From contig JBOHVS010000302.1 of the NCBI GenBank assembly GCA_050735975.1, forward strand, positions 1 through 24,391: 24,391 nucleotides of DNA. The letters run 5' to 3'. Both the position numbers and the translations under genes were made by a program. Below the pieces are notes generated by a model, which was given only the letters and a program-made list of their open reading frames with translations, searched no databases and was not told the DNA's origin. This DNA is from DATMBL01 sp050735975 (lineage in GTDB: Bacteria > Desulfobacterota > Binatia > UBA9968). This document shows positions 8,694 to 16,064 of this stretch, in pieces (position 1 is the first letter of the stretch; each line of letters opens with the position of its first letter).

Positions 8694-8719
8694 CGTCTCT
8701 TCTATGTCGTCTCTTCTAT
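8694..8719. repeat. Direct repeat in the gntR leader
   Basis: The 12-bp unit CGTCTCTTCTAT occurs twice, at 8694-8705 and 8708-8719, 14 bp apart. On the minus strand this duplicates a purine-rich AGAAGAGAC stretch just before the GTG start of the GntR gene, so the nearer copy may serve as its ribosome-binding site. The right copy ends at the -35 box of the rightward promoter. Confidence 0.5.
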
Positions 8720-8746
8720 TGACACTCCACCGGCGACTGGTATATA
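8719..8746 (+). promoter_or_regulatory. Sigma70-type promoter driving the acyl-CoA dehydrogenase
   Basis: A consensus -35 TTGACA (8719-8724), a 16-bp spacer and TATATA (8741-8746) face the acyl-CoA dehydrogenase gene. The predicted transcription start near 8753 leaves a leader of about 158 nt. A perfect palindrome lies about 20-35 bp downstream of this start, where a bound repressor could block elongation or clearance. Confidence 0.6.
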
Positions 8747-8764
8747 GGGCCTGACATGCATTCT

Positions 8765-8792
8765 TTTATTTAAAACTGCATGCAGTTGTCAA
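8765..8792 (-). promoter_or_regulatory. Candidate leftward promoter of the gntR-hyuBA-ubiD operon
   Basis: On the minus strand a consensus TTGACA occupies 8792-8787. A weak A/T-rich -10 follows at about 8770-8765 (AATAAA, 16-bp spacer). The spacer between the boxes contains the 14-bp palindrome. The start of transcription would be near 8758, giving a leader of about 70 nt before the GTG start of the regulator. The -35 is good; the -10 is poor. Confidence 0.4.
8774..8787. promoter_or_regulatory. Operator-like perfect palindrome (candidate GntR site)
   Basis: AACTGCATGCAGTT is a 14-bp perfect palindrome in the short region between the divergent GntR regulator and acyl-CoA dehydrogenase genes. 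FCD-type GntR repressors commonly bind short palindromes of this kind. Its position inside the leftward promoter and just after the rightward transcription start suits control of both directions. Binding by this regulator is inferred. Confidence 0.55.
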
Positions 8793-8910
8793 GACGTTTT
8801 TACGCCAGCCGTCATTTACTGAGTTGAAGACGAAGAATCGCGTTCCAACTCCCAGGTGAACCACCCGCGTTCGCCAAAAGCACGAACAAAATTCGGTAAA
8901 GGAGAGAAGG

Positions 8911-10065
8911 ATGAATTTTGCCTTGCCAGAAGAGCTTCAAATGCTCAAACAAACCGTCCGGCACTTTGTCGACAAGGAGTTAATCCCCATCGAGATGCTC
9001 AGCCAGGAGAACGGCGAGCTCAAGCCGGAAATTCGCGCGCAGCTGGAGAAGAAGACCAAAGAGATGGGATTGTGGATGTTCGACGTGTCGGAGGAGTACG
9101 GCGGCGGAGGACTTGGCAGCCTGGCCCAGGTACTGGTGTGGGAAGAGGTGTGCCGCACGGTTGCTTTGCCGTCGCGTGGACGGGGAATCTTCGGGCCGGA
9201 AATCCGGCCGATTCTCTATGCGTTGAACGACGATCAAAAGAAGCGGTTTCTCTATCCGATCCTCGAGGGTGATAAAGAGCTTTGCTTCATGCAGACCGAG
9301 CCGGACGCCGGTTCAGATCCAGGATCGATGAAGACCCGTGCTGTGCGGCAGGGAAACCATTACCTGGTCAATGGAACCAAGCGATTTATCACCGGCGCGG
9401 AGAAGGCCGCCTTCGGCCAGCTCATGGCGGTGACGGACCCGGCCAAGGGATCGCACGGCGGTATTTCTTGCTTCATGGTCGATATGAAATCGCCTGGAAT
9501 TAACATCACCGCAAAGTACAAAACCATGATGGGTGAAGAGCCCTGCGAGATTGTCTTCGACGATCTGAAGGTGCCGGCGGAGAACCTGGTTGGGAAAGAA
9601 GGAGAAGGCTTCAGGCTGGCGCAAAGATGGCTCGGCATTGGCCGGCTCAAGCATGGGGCGCGGGCCTTAGGTGTCGCTGAGCGATGTATCGAGATGGGCT
9701 CGCGCTACGCTAAGCAGCGGGTGACGTTCGGGAAGCCGCTATCTGAACGCCAGGGAATCACGTTCAAGCTCGCCGATTCCTATGTTGAACTGCACGCCGC
9801 CCGTTTGATGGTGTATCAGGCAGCCTGGAAAAACGATCAGAACGAAGATATTCGCACCGAGGCTTACATGGCAAAGATGTTCGCCGACGAGATGTCTTTC
9901 CGCGTGGTCGATCGAGTCTTGCAGATCCATGGCGGTATTGGTTTGACTCTCGACCTTCCGTTGGCGAAGTGGTTCGTCGACCAGCGCAGCCGGACGATCA
10001 CCGAAGGTGCGTCCGAAGTCATGCGCGTAGTCATCGCGCGGGAAGTGCTTAAGAAATACGCTTAA
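8911..10065 (+). CDS. Acyl-CoA dehydrogenase family protein
   Basis: The 384-residue flavoprotein would introduce an alpha,beta double bond into an acyl-CoA and pass electrons to ETF. Family features in order are an N-terminal helical domain, 'LCFMQTEPDAGSDPGSMKT' (FAD/substrate region, residues about 124-142), 'YLVNGTKRFITGA' (151-163), 'QRVTFGKPLSERQGI' and the C-terminal 'QIHGGIGLT' FAD-binding motif. It ends with 'ITEGASEVMR', whose Glu365 matches the catalytic base of MCAD-like enzymes. Length is typical. An AAAGGAGAG site precedes the ATG. It is divergent from the GntR gene and followed after 44 bp by a truncated M20 peptidase gene. The acyl substrate cannot be read from sequence. Confidence 0.95.
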   Translation: MNFALPEELQMLKQTVRHFVDKELIPIEMLSQENGELKPEIRAQLEKKTKEMGLWMFDVSEEYGGGGLGSLAQVLVWEEVCRTVALPSRGRGIFGPEIRPILYALNDDQKKRFLYPILEGDKELCFMQTEPDAGSDPGSMKTRAVRQGNHYLVNGTKRFITGAEKAAFGQLMAVTDPAKGSHGGISCFMVDMKSPGINITAKYKTMMGEEPCEIVFDDLKVPAENLVGKEGEGFRLAQRWLGIGRLKHGARALGVAERCIEMGSRYAKQRVTFGKPLSERQGITFKLADSYVELHAARLMVYQAAWKNDQNEDIRTEAYMAKMFADEMSFRVVDRVLQIHGGIGLTLDLPLAKWFVDQRSRTITEGASEVMRVVIAREVLKKYA

Positions 10066-10109
10066 GATAAAAATCTCTCGCAACAGAAACTTTCGTCTCG
10101 GAGAATAAA

Positions 10110-10760
10110 ATGAATCTGCAAGAATTAGAGAAAAAGGTCATTGAAAGAATCCAAGAGAAAGAGCTTGTGGACCTTGCCGCAGGATTAGGAAACGTCACGG
10201 CTCCTTCGGGATATGAGCAACCGCTGGCGGACCATGTCGAAGACTGGCTGCACCAGAATGGGTTCTATTGCTACCAGCAAAATCTCTGTGAAGGTCGTTC
10301 CAACACAATCGGCATCCTGAAAGGCAAGGGCGGGGGGAAAACGCTCATCTTCAACAGCCATCTGGATTCCGACATGGGAATACCCTCTCTTCCGGGGGGT
10401 CCGATCCCGCCCGGGCCCAAGATTCGGATCGAGGGAAGGCGAATATTCGGCAAAACCGTGCAAAACGACCGGGGTCCCATGGCGGCGTTTATGATCGCGG
10501 CGAAGGCCATAAAAGACACCGATATAGCTATCCGAGGCGACATCATCATGACGATGGTTGTCGGTGAAATCGGCATGGGTCCCATCGATGAATTTCAAGG
10601 ACCCAAGTACATTGGAAAAGGCTATGGAAGTCGTCACGCTGTCGCCCACGGAGTGATGGGCGACTTCGCCCTGGTGGCGGAAAGCACGGATTTCGGAGTC
10701 ACATGGGTTGAAGCTGGGGCAGCCTATTTCAAAGTGACTCTTCACGGCACTAGCTCATAG
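10110..10760 (+). pseudogene. M20 family metallopeptidase/amidohydrolase, 3'-truncated
   Basis: The 216-codon frame begins like an M20 zinc hydrolase (ArgE/DapE/N-carbamoyl-amino acid hydrolase type). It contains 'FNSHLDSD' (His84, Asp86), 'QNDRGPMAAF' (Asp120, bridging metal ligand) and 'VVGEIGMGP' (Glu153 at the general base position). It then enters the lid region ('VTWVEAGAAYFKVTLHGTSS') and stops with TAG. Normal members are 370-450 residues, so most of the dimerisation lid and the C-terminal metal-binding half are missing. No frame of the following 200 bp restores them. A short seven-C run lies just after the stop. CGGAGA precedes the ATG. In hydantoin operons an M20 enzyme (HyuC) removes the carbamoyl group, so a former link to HyuAB is possible, but this copy is probably inactive. 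Confidence 0.75.
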
Positions 10761-10803
10761 CCGTACGCCCCCCCGGCGCACAGAAAATAGGCCAAAATCC
10801 ATT

Positions 10804-10819
10804 TGTGATTTTAATCACT
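10804..10819. promoter_or_regulatory. CRP/FNR-family operator-like site
   Basis: The 16-mer TGTGATTTTAATCACT matches the E. coli CRP consensus TGTGA-N6-TCACA at nine of ten fixed positions. It lies 142-157 bp before the racemase-like gene, in an AT-rich gene-free stretch. No convincing promoter is visible immediately downstream (TTGACT at 10821, TATAAC at 10865, badly spaced). No CRP homologue is in the window. Confidence 0.35.
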
Positions 10820-10960
10820 ATTGACTCTCGACGGTAGCTGATCGAAAATCACAACCAGAAAAATTATAACTTCTTTGGTTCTAATACTGGTGATTCTAAT
10901 TGAATCGCCCGCTTGAGTGAAACTGCGTAAATGGGCAATCAGATAGAAAGGAAATGGCCG

Positions 10961-11668
10961 ATGATTAGAGTCGCATTTGTTATCGGCGGGTATCCACCCG
11001 AGGAACACAAACGTCGCGCCGAAGTGGCAATGTCATACTCTACACAGGAAATTCAAGTAGGGATCGTCGATGTAGAAGCAAGTCCTTACTTCTATGGAAT
11101 GACTCCCACGGAGATTCAACTCGTCGCACCGGCGTTCATAGAAAGCTTTAAACATGCCGAGAGAGAAGGATATCATGCCGTCGTGCCTCTCGGCACGCTT
11201 GATCTTGGAGTTGATGGCGGAAAATCAGCCGTCGATATACCAGTAGTTGGCCCGATCGAGGCGGCTTTGCATGTCGCTTCCTTAATAGGCGATCGATTTG
11301 GCCTGATTGTCTACCACCGGCGGCAGTTGCCATTCCTTCGGGCCATCGTACGGCGTTATGGCATGGAGGATCGGGTAGTCGAGTTTGGAGTGAGTGGTTT
11401 TGATTTACCGGATTTGGCCAAGCATCACGACGAGGTAGTCGCGAATTTTGTGAGCGAAGCGAAAAGGCTAATTGATTTGGGCGCGGAGGTCATCATTCCA
11501 ATGGGCATCAGCCAGTGCCCGGTTCATATCAAGCCGGATTTTCTTCAGGAACAGTTGGGAGTCCCGGTCGTCGAAGCTATTGGCGCGCCGATCCGCATGG
11601 CCGCGCTTCTGGCCGGTCTGGGATTGCAACAAAGCCGTCTCCGCTGGCCAAAGTCAATGTCAAAATAA
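10961..11668 (+). CDS. Asp/Glu racemase superfamily protein (single-cysteine type), copy 1
   Basis: The 235-residue product belongs to the Asp/Glu/hydantoin racemase superfamily, which also includes maleate isomerase and arylmalonate decarboxylase. The ATG at 10961 is chosen over one 10 codons upstream because it has AAGGAAA upstream and matches the start of its paralogue at 20044. Landmarks are 'VAFVIGGYPP' (4-13), 'VVPLGTLDLGVDGGKSAVDIP' (74-94), 'GDRFGLIVYH' (110-119) and 'IIPMGISQCPVHIKP' (178-192). The superfamily uses one or two catalytic cysteines. Here the first position ('VVPLG') has no Cys, and the only Cys is 186 in 'SQCPV'. This suggests a one-cysteine chemistry such as decarboxylation or cis-trans isomerisation, or an unknown one. 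It is convergent with an enolase-superfamily gene 8 bp away. Confidence 0.85.
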   Translation: MIRVAFVIGGYPPEEHKRRAEVAMSYSTQEIQVGIVDVEASPYFYGMTPTEIQLVAPAFIESFKHAEREGYHAVVPLGTLDLGVDGGKSAVDIPVVGPIEAALHVASLIGDRFGLIVYHRRQLPFLRAIVRRYGMEDRVVEFGVSGFDLPDLAKHHDEVVANFVSEAKRLIDLGAEVIIPMGISQCPVHIKPDFLQEQLGVPVVEAIGAPIRMAALLAGLGLQQSRLRWPKSMSK

Positions 11669-11676
11669 TCCTCGCA

Positions 11677-12789
11677 TCAAGATGGAAAGGGAAATTTTTT
11701 TTCTAGCTCCGCGAGTGAAGCAACATCAATTAATTCTACTCCGAGTCCTGGCTTGTCCGATGGATAAGCATAGCCATCCTTGATCACCAAAGGCTCCTTC
11801 ACCAATCGGGATTCCGGTGGATAGATAAACCACGCGCCGGTGCTCTCAAGAGCCCTTGTCATATGAAGCGTCGAGGCGTTGAAAGCGAATTCCGCTGCGA
11901 AATTAATGTCCGTGTCCGAGCCTGATCCGGAAACCAGGAACTTTCGAGCGGTCTCGGCGATCGCGGCGGCCTTTTTGCATTTAAGCAGTCCACCTCCGCG
12001 AACAACTTTCATTTTGAAGCAATCAGCCGCTTCCATTCGCACCAACCGAAGCATTTCCGTGGTGGTCCCGAGCTGACCATACTCTAAAGGCACGGAAATC
12101 TTACTGCGAACCGTTGCAAATCCTTCAAAGTCCCAACCGGGCAATGGGTCTTCCACCCAGGCAAGGTCGAATGGCTCAAGTTTTTTAATGAGTCGCGTTG
12201 CCGACATCGGATCATAGTATTCATTTGCGTCGATTCGTATCTCCACCGATGAGCCCACGGCTTGTCGTACCTCACGAACCCGGTTCACATCTTCATCAAC
12301 ATCACCGCCTCCGACTCTCAATTTGAGAGCCTTGAAGCCTTCATCCACTAGCTTTGCAGCGTGCCCGGCCTGAGTTTTAGGGTCGGAACGTGGGATCTGC
12401 GGCGCCAACAACTGCACCTTCGGGCGCGCCAAGCCTCCCAAAAGTTCGTAGACCGGCACGTTCAGAATCTTTCCTTTCAAATCATGAAGAGCGATATCCA
12501 TCGTCGCTTTGGAAGCAAGGTGATCAGGAATAAATTGGTCGAGTTTCTCCATGATCACTTCGATGTTAAGTGGATTCTCTTTGATTAAAAGCGGCGTGTA
12601 ATACTTCCGCACCAACTGAAGCGCTCCGGACCCTGTTTCGCCGTAGCGCGTCTCATACTGGCAACTTCCGATGCCCATTATACCGTCATCGGAATGAATT
12701 CTGACCAAAAGCACCTCAGCAGGACCGAAACCTGCGCGACGTGGAACGTTCAACAAGACAGCGTCAACTTTTTCGATTGATGGGGTCAT
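11677..12789 (-). CDS. Mandelate racemase/muconate lactonizing enzyme family protein, copy 1 (atypical)
   Basis: The 370-residue protein is an enolase-superfamily enzyme: capping domain at about 1-120 and a TIM barrel after it. Metal ligands fit Asp187 ('RIDANEYYD'), Glu213 ('WVEDPLPG') and Glu236 ('VPLEYGQLG'). A barrel lysine, Lys261, sits in 'KMKVVRGGG'. The usual KxK acid/base motif on barrel strand two is 'KLR' (Lys156, Arg158), so the second catalytic lysine position is occupied by Arg. The reaction would be proton abstraction alpha to a carboxylate, giving racemisation, cycloisomerisation or dehydration; the substrate is unknown. An AGGAG lies 6 bases before the ATG. It is divergent from MmgE/PrpD and convergent with the racemase-like gene. 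It is only distantly similar to the second copy at 20071-21219. Confidence 0.9.
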   Translation of the reverse strand: MTPSIEKVDAVLLNVPRRAGFGPAEVLLVRIHSDDGIMGIGSCQYETRYGETGSGALQLVRKYYTPLLIKENPLNIEVIMEKLDQFIPDHLASKATMDIALHDLKGKILNVPVYELLGGLARPKVQLLAPQIPRSDPKTQAGHAAKLVDEGFKALKLRVGGGDVDEDVNRVREVRQAVGSSVEIRIDANEYYDPMSATRLIKKLEPFDLAWVEDPLPGWDFEGFATVRSKISVPLEYGQLGTTTEMLRLVRMEAADCFKMKVVRGGGLLKCKKAAAIAETARKFLVSGSGSDTDINFAAEFAFNASTLHMTRALESTGAWFIYPPESRLVKEPLVIKDGYAYPSDKPGLGVELIDVASLAELEKKFPFPS

Positions 12790-12840
12790 GGTTCTCCTCT
12801 CAAGCGAATGCCAGGTATGACAATGATTGCGCCGACGCCG

Positions 12841-12878
12841 GAATTCACTATTCCTTATCAGGATCGAAAAGTGAATTC
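12841..12878. repeat. Inverted repeat in the divergent enolase/MmgE promoter region
   Basis: GAATTCACT (12841-12849) and its exact complement AGTGAATTC (12870-12878) are separated by 20 bp in the 212-bp gap between two divergent genes. The spacing of the arms (about 29 bp centre to centre) suits a dimeric or tetrameric regulator better than a terminator; no T-tract follows. A promoter for the plus-strand gene begins 14 bp to the right. Confidence 0.4.
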
Positions 12879-12891
12879 TACCGATGTTTTC

Positions 12892-12921
12892 TTGATAAAA
12901 ATGAGCCTACATTGCTAAGAT
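12892..12921 (+). promoter_or_regulatory. Sigma70-type promoter for MmgE/PrpD and acyl-CoA ligase
   Basis: TTGATA (12892-12897), an 18-bp spacer and TAAGAT (12916-12921) form a plausible promoter. The -10 is preceded by TGC, an extended -10 element, which may compensate for the imperfect hexamer. It points to the MmgE/PrpD gene starting at 13002. Confidence 0.4.
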
Positions 12922-13001
12922 GTGTAGACTTGATCGCAACCCGTCGAAACCGTTCAAGGAAATACTCGGACCGTAACAGTAACCGACAATTAGGAATCCT
13001 T

Positions 13002-14372
13002 ATGAGCAACGAAACTTTGGTCAGTCAGCTTGCGACCTGGGTACTCTCTATAAAATCCAGTGAAATTCCGCCGGAGGTAATGACGCAGGCGAAGTTGTTG
13101 ATGTTGGACTCGCTGGGTTGCGCAATTGCGGCCCAGAATGAAAACGCTTTCACGGCGGGGCTGGCCGCCATTAGAGAAGTAGGCGGCAAGCCGGACTGCA
13201 TGGTGATAGGCACCCGCGAGCGAACTTCGCTGCCCAATGCGGTGCTGTTGAACGGAATCCTCATACGCGCGTTAGATCTCAACGATCTCTACGTAGGGCC
13301 ACGGCAAAACGGCCACCCAAGCGACAACCTGGCTGTGGCATTTTCGTTTGCGGAATGGCAGGCAAGTAGCGGCGAAGAACTGCTAACGGCGATGGTGGTT
13401 GGTTATGAGCTATACGGCCGGCTTCAAGATCTCTCCGATCCCAACAGCCCTTGGGATCATGTAACGGTATCCAGTCTAGTCGCACCGGCAATCGCCGGCC
13501 GCCTCCTGAAATGGAATACCGGGCAGCTTGCCAACGCAATGGCGCTCTCTGCCGCTCACGGCAACACTTTGGCCGCAGTTCGCTTTGGACAACTCTCCAG
13601 TGCCAAAAATCTCGCCAACGCAGCGGTCGCTTACAATGCAACAATCGCGACCCTGTTGGCAAAACACGGCCTCACCGGTCCGCTCGGAGTTCTCGAGGGA
13701 CCCCGCGGTCTTGGACAGGCGGTCTTTTCAAACGCTGATCTCAGCGCGCTCGTTCAACCGTTTGCAGTACCTTTGCGCTTAATGAATGTCAGTATCAAGG
13801 CCTACCCATGTATTGGAACCGCACAGACCGCGGTGGCAGCGGCGCTGCAGGCGCGACGCCGGATTCAAGATGCCTCGAAGATTGAATCCATCACGCTGCG
13901 AATGGCGAACATCCCATTCGTGAAGCACCAGCTACAAGACGCCGAACGAAGGTATCCTCGCACCCGAGAAACCGCGGACCATAGCTTTTACTACTTGGTC
14001 GCTGCAGCATTACTCGACGGTGATGTATCCGTCGAAGGTTTTAAGAAAGAACGTTGGACCGAAGCCGCCGTCACCGCGCTGATGGAGCGTATGACCATCG
14101 TTGCGGATGATAGGTTGAACCTTCATACGCCCGGCACGTTTCCCTGTGTGCTGGAATATACGACCCAGACCGGAGAGGCGGGAACCGTCGAAGTCATCCA
14201 TGCGCCGGGTTCGGCCAAGAATCGAATGAGCAAGGCTCAAGTGGAAGAAAAATTTCATAACAGCTGCGGTGTAATTCTGAAGGCGGGCGAGCGAGATAAA
14301 ATTATCGAGCAGGTCGAAAACCTCGAGCGGCTGGACTCGGTCACATCCTTGATGTCGAGTCTGCAATCATGA
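13002..14372 (+). CDS. MmgE/PrpD family protein
   Basis: The 456-residue protein is a member of the MmgE/PrpD fold, which includes 2-methylcitrate dehydratase and cis-aconitate decarboxylase. The ATG at 13002 is taken because AGGA precedes it by 7 bases and the N-terminus then matches the family ('LATWVLSIKSSEIPPEVMTQAKLLMLDSLGCAIA'). The frame is open for 87 more codons upstream, but those codons cross the promoter region and the divergent gene. Further landmarks are 'LNGILIRALDLND', 'GHPSDNLAVAFSFAEW', 'MVVGYELYGRL' and 'SIKAYPCIGTAQTAV', in the order expected. Family members from accessory clusters act on many small carboxylic acids, so methylcitrate is not implied. It is followed after 24 bp by an acyl-CoA ligase, probably co-transcribed. 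Confidence 0.92.
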   Translation: MSNETLVSQLATWVLSIKSSEIPPEVMTQAKLLMLDSLGCAIAAQNENAFTAGLAAIREVGGKPDCMVIGTRERTSLPNAVLLNGILIRALDLNDLYVGPRQNGHPSDNLAVAFSFAEWQASSGEELLTAMVVGYELYGRLQDLSDPNSPWDHVTVSSLVAPAIAGRLLKWNTGQLANAMALSAAHGNTLAAVRFGQLSSAKNLANAAVAYNATIATLLAKHGLTGPLGVLEGPRGLGQAVFSNADLSALVQPFAVPLRLMNVSIKAYPCIGTAQTAVAAALQARRRIQDASKIESITLRMANIPFVKHQLQDAERRYPRTRETADHSFYYLVAAALLDGDVSVEGFKKERWTEAAVTALMERMTIVADDRLNLHTPGTFPCVLEYTTQTGEAGTVEVIHAPGSAKNRMSKAQVEEKFHNSCGVILKAGERDKIIEQVENLERLDSVTSLMSSLQS

Positions 14373-14396
14373 GAAATTGGAAGAAAGGCGAATGTG

Positions 14397-16025
14397 ATGT
14401 GGAATGATAAATGGACCGGAAAGACCATCGGGGCAGCGCTTGATGAGGCGGCCGAACGCTACGGCGATAAGACCGCCTTCGTGTTTCTCAACGGTGAAGT
14501 TACATACAAGCAACTAAAGGAAACCTCGGATCTTGTCGCTCTTGGTTTTCTAGGTTTAGGTGTTGGCAAGGGTGACAAGGCGGCGATATGGATGGCCGGC
14601 TACGCCGAATGGGCTTACGTTTATTATGCGCTTGCCCGGATCGGCGCCATTATGGTTCCGGTCAACGCTCGATATCGTCCGGAAGAAGTCGAATACGTTC
14701 TAAATAAATCGAAGGCTTCGTTACTAATCCTCAAAGAAGAGGACCCACCGAAGAAGGACTATGTGGGTCTGCTGAAGGAGTTGTGCCCCGGTTTAGGCGA
14801 CAATGCCGCTAATTCACCGAGTAAACAATTACCCTGCCTAAGAAAAATCATCGTTTCCTCGGATCGAGATTTGATTGGCTGCCTATCTTTTCATGAACTC
14901 AAATCAATGGGTGCTGGCGCTTCCAAGGAGAAATTAATCCAAGCCGCTGCTAAGGTGAGCTCCGAAGATGTGGCCATGATTCAATTCACTTCAGGCACGA
15001 CTGCAATGCCAAAGGGGGCCATATTATATCACGTTGCCATGCTGCGGGGCGCCTATTATGGCAGCCAGGTTTTGAAGCTCACAGAATCCGATCGTTTTTT
15101 CAGCCCTCAGCCTTTTTTTCACGTTGGCGGTTCGATCAAAGTCATGCTCGCACCTGTCGTGTCGGGCTGCACCATGATCGTGCAAGCATATTTCGACGCC
15201 GGAGAGGCGCTGGAAATGATGGAGCGCCACCGGTGCAATGTGCTCATGGGTCATCAACCCCACTATATCGAGTATCTCAATCACCCGGATCTAAAAAAGC
15301 GCAAGCTCGTGCTCGAAAAAGGTATGATCTTCGCCAGTCCCGAGGTCAATCAACGAGTGTATGATGAGATGGGGATAAGAAAACTGATCAGCCCTTACGG
15401 ACTAACAGAGACACACATCGGCGGGACGGTGTGCGATATGGATGATCGTTTGGAGATAAGGATGACTACTGTCGGACGCCCATATCCCGGAGTTGAGATC
15501 GGCATTCGGCAACCCGATAGCGAAGATTTTCTGCCCAATGGCCACGCCGGCGAAGTATGCATGCGCGGGTGGTGCACGACCAAAGGATACTTCGACGACC
15601 CGCAAAAAACCGCCGAAGCGTTGGACGAAGAAGGCTGGTTTCGGACGGGAGACGTTGGGATCTTGGGCGATGACGGAAATCTCAGGCTGATCGGCCGGAT
15701 CAAAGACATGATTCGTGTAGGAGGTGAAAACGTCGCGGCCGCAGGCGTGGAAACCGTGCTGCTGAAGCACGAGGCGATCAAACAAGCCGTGGCCGTCGGC
15801 ATCCCTGACCCGAGACTTTCAGAAGTCGTAGGCGCTTTTGTCGAATTGAAAAGCGGTAAACAGGCAACCGAGCAGGAGATCATCGATTATTGCCGCTTGC
15901 ATCTAGCCAGCTTCAAAGTGCCGCATCGAGTGGTTTTCGTAACAGATTGGCCCATGACGGGTGCGGGAAAAATCCAACGCTACATTTTAAAGGAAACTCT
16001 CTCCCAAGAACGTCAACAAGTTTAA
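14397..16025 (+). CDS. AMP-dependent acyl-CoA synthetase/ligase (ANL superfamily)
   Basis: The 542-residue enzyme activates a carboxylic acid with ATP and CoA through an acyl-adenylate. Motifs in order are the phosphate loop 'FTSGTTAMPKG' (197-207; Ala replaces the usual Gly), 'PYGLTETH' (333-340), 'GWFRTGD' (413-419), the hinge 'GRIKDMIRVGGENV' (433-446) and the catalytic lysine of the C-terminal lid, Lys525 in 'TGAGKIQR'. Start ATG at 14397 follows AAAGG by about 8 bases; a GTG one codon upstream is an alternative. No signal or membrane segment is seen. Because a hydroxycinnamoyl-CoA hydratase/lyase-like gene lies about 1.2 kb further on, a phenylpropanoid or other aromatic acid is a reasonable but unproved substrate. 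It is convergent with the amidohydrolase gene, with a 39-bp gap lacking a clear terminator. Confidence 0.95.
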   Translation: MWNDKWTGKTIGAALDEAAERYGDKTAFVFLNGEVTYKQLKETSDLVALGFLGLGVGKGDKAAIWMAGYAEWAYVYYALARIGAIMVPVNARYRPEEVEYVLNKSKASLLILKEEDPPKKDYVGLLKELCPGLGDNAANSPSKQLPCLRKIIVSSDRDLIGCLSFHELKSMGAGASKEKLIQAAAKVSSEDVAMIQFTSGTTAMPKGAILYHVAMLRGAYYGSQVLKLTESDRFFSPQPFFHVGGSIKVMLAPVVSGCTMIVQAYFDAGEALEMMERHRCNVLMGHQPHYIEYLNHPDLKKRKLVLEKGMIFASPEVNQRVYDEMGIRKLISPYGLTETHIGGTVCDMDDRLEIRMTTVGRPYPGVEIGIRQPDSEDFLPNGHAGEVCMRGWCTTKGYFDDPQKTAEALDEEGWFRTGDVGILGDDGNLRLIGRIKDMIRVGGENVAAAGVETVLLKHEAIKQAVAVGIPDPRLSEVVGAFVELKSGKQATEQEIIDYCRLHLASFKVPHRVVFVTDWPMTGAGKIQRYILKETLSQERQQV

Positions 16026-16064
16026 CTTTGCACCTATGCGAATTCCCTCCCGATCGTAAATCAG

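Noticed and set aside
12741..13001. N-terminal extension of 87 codons on the MmgE/PrpD frame
   Set aside because: The extension overlaps the start of the divergent enolase gene and the promoter region, has no family similarity, and the ATG at 13002 has its own AGGA site.
16026..16064. Possible terminator between the convergent acyl-CoA ligase and amidohydrolase genes
   Set aside because: No stem of useful length or T-tract is visible on either strand in this 39-bp gap.
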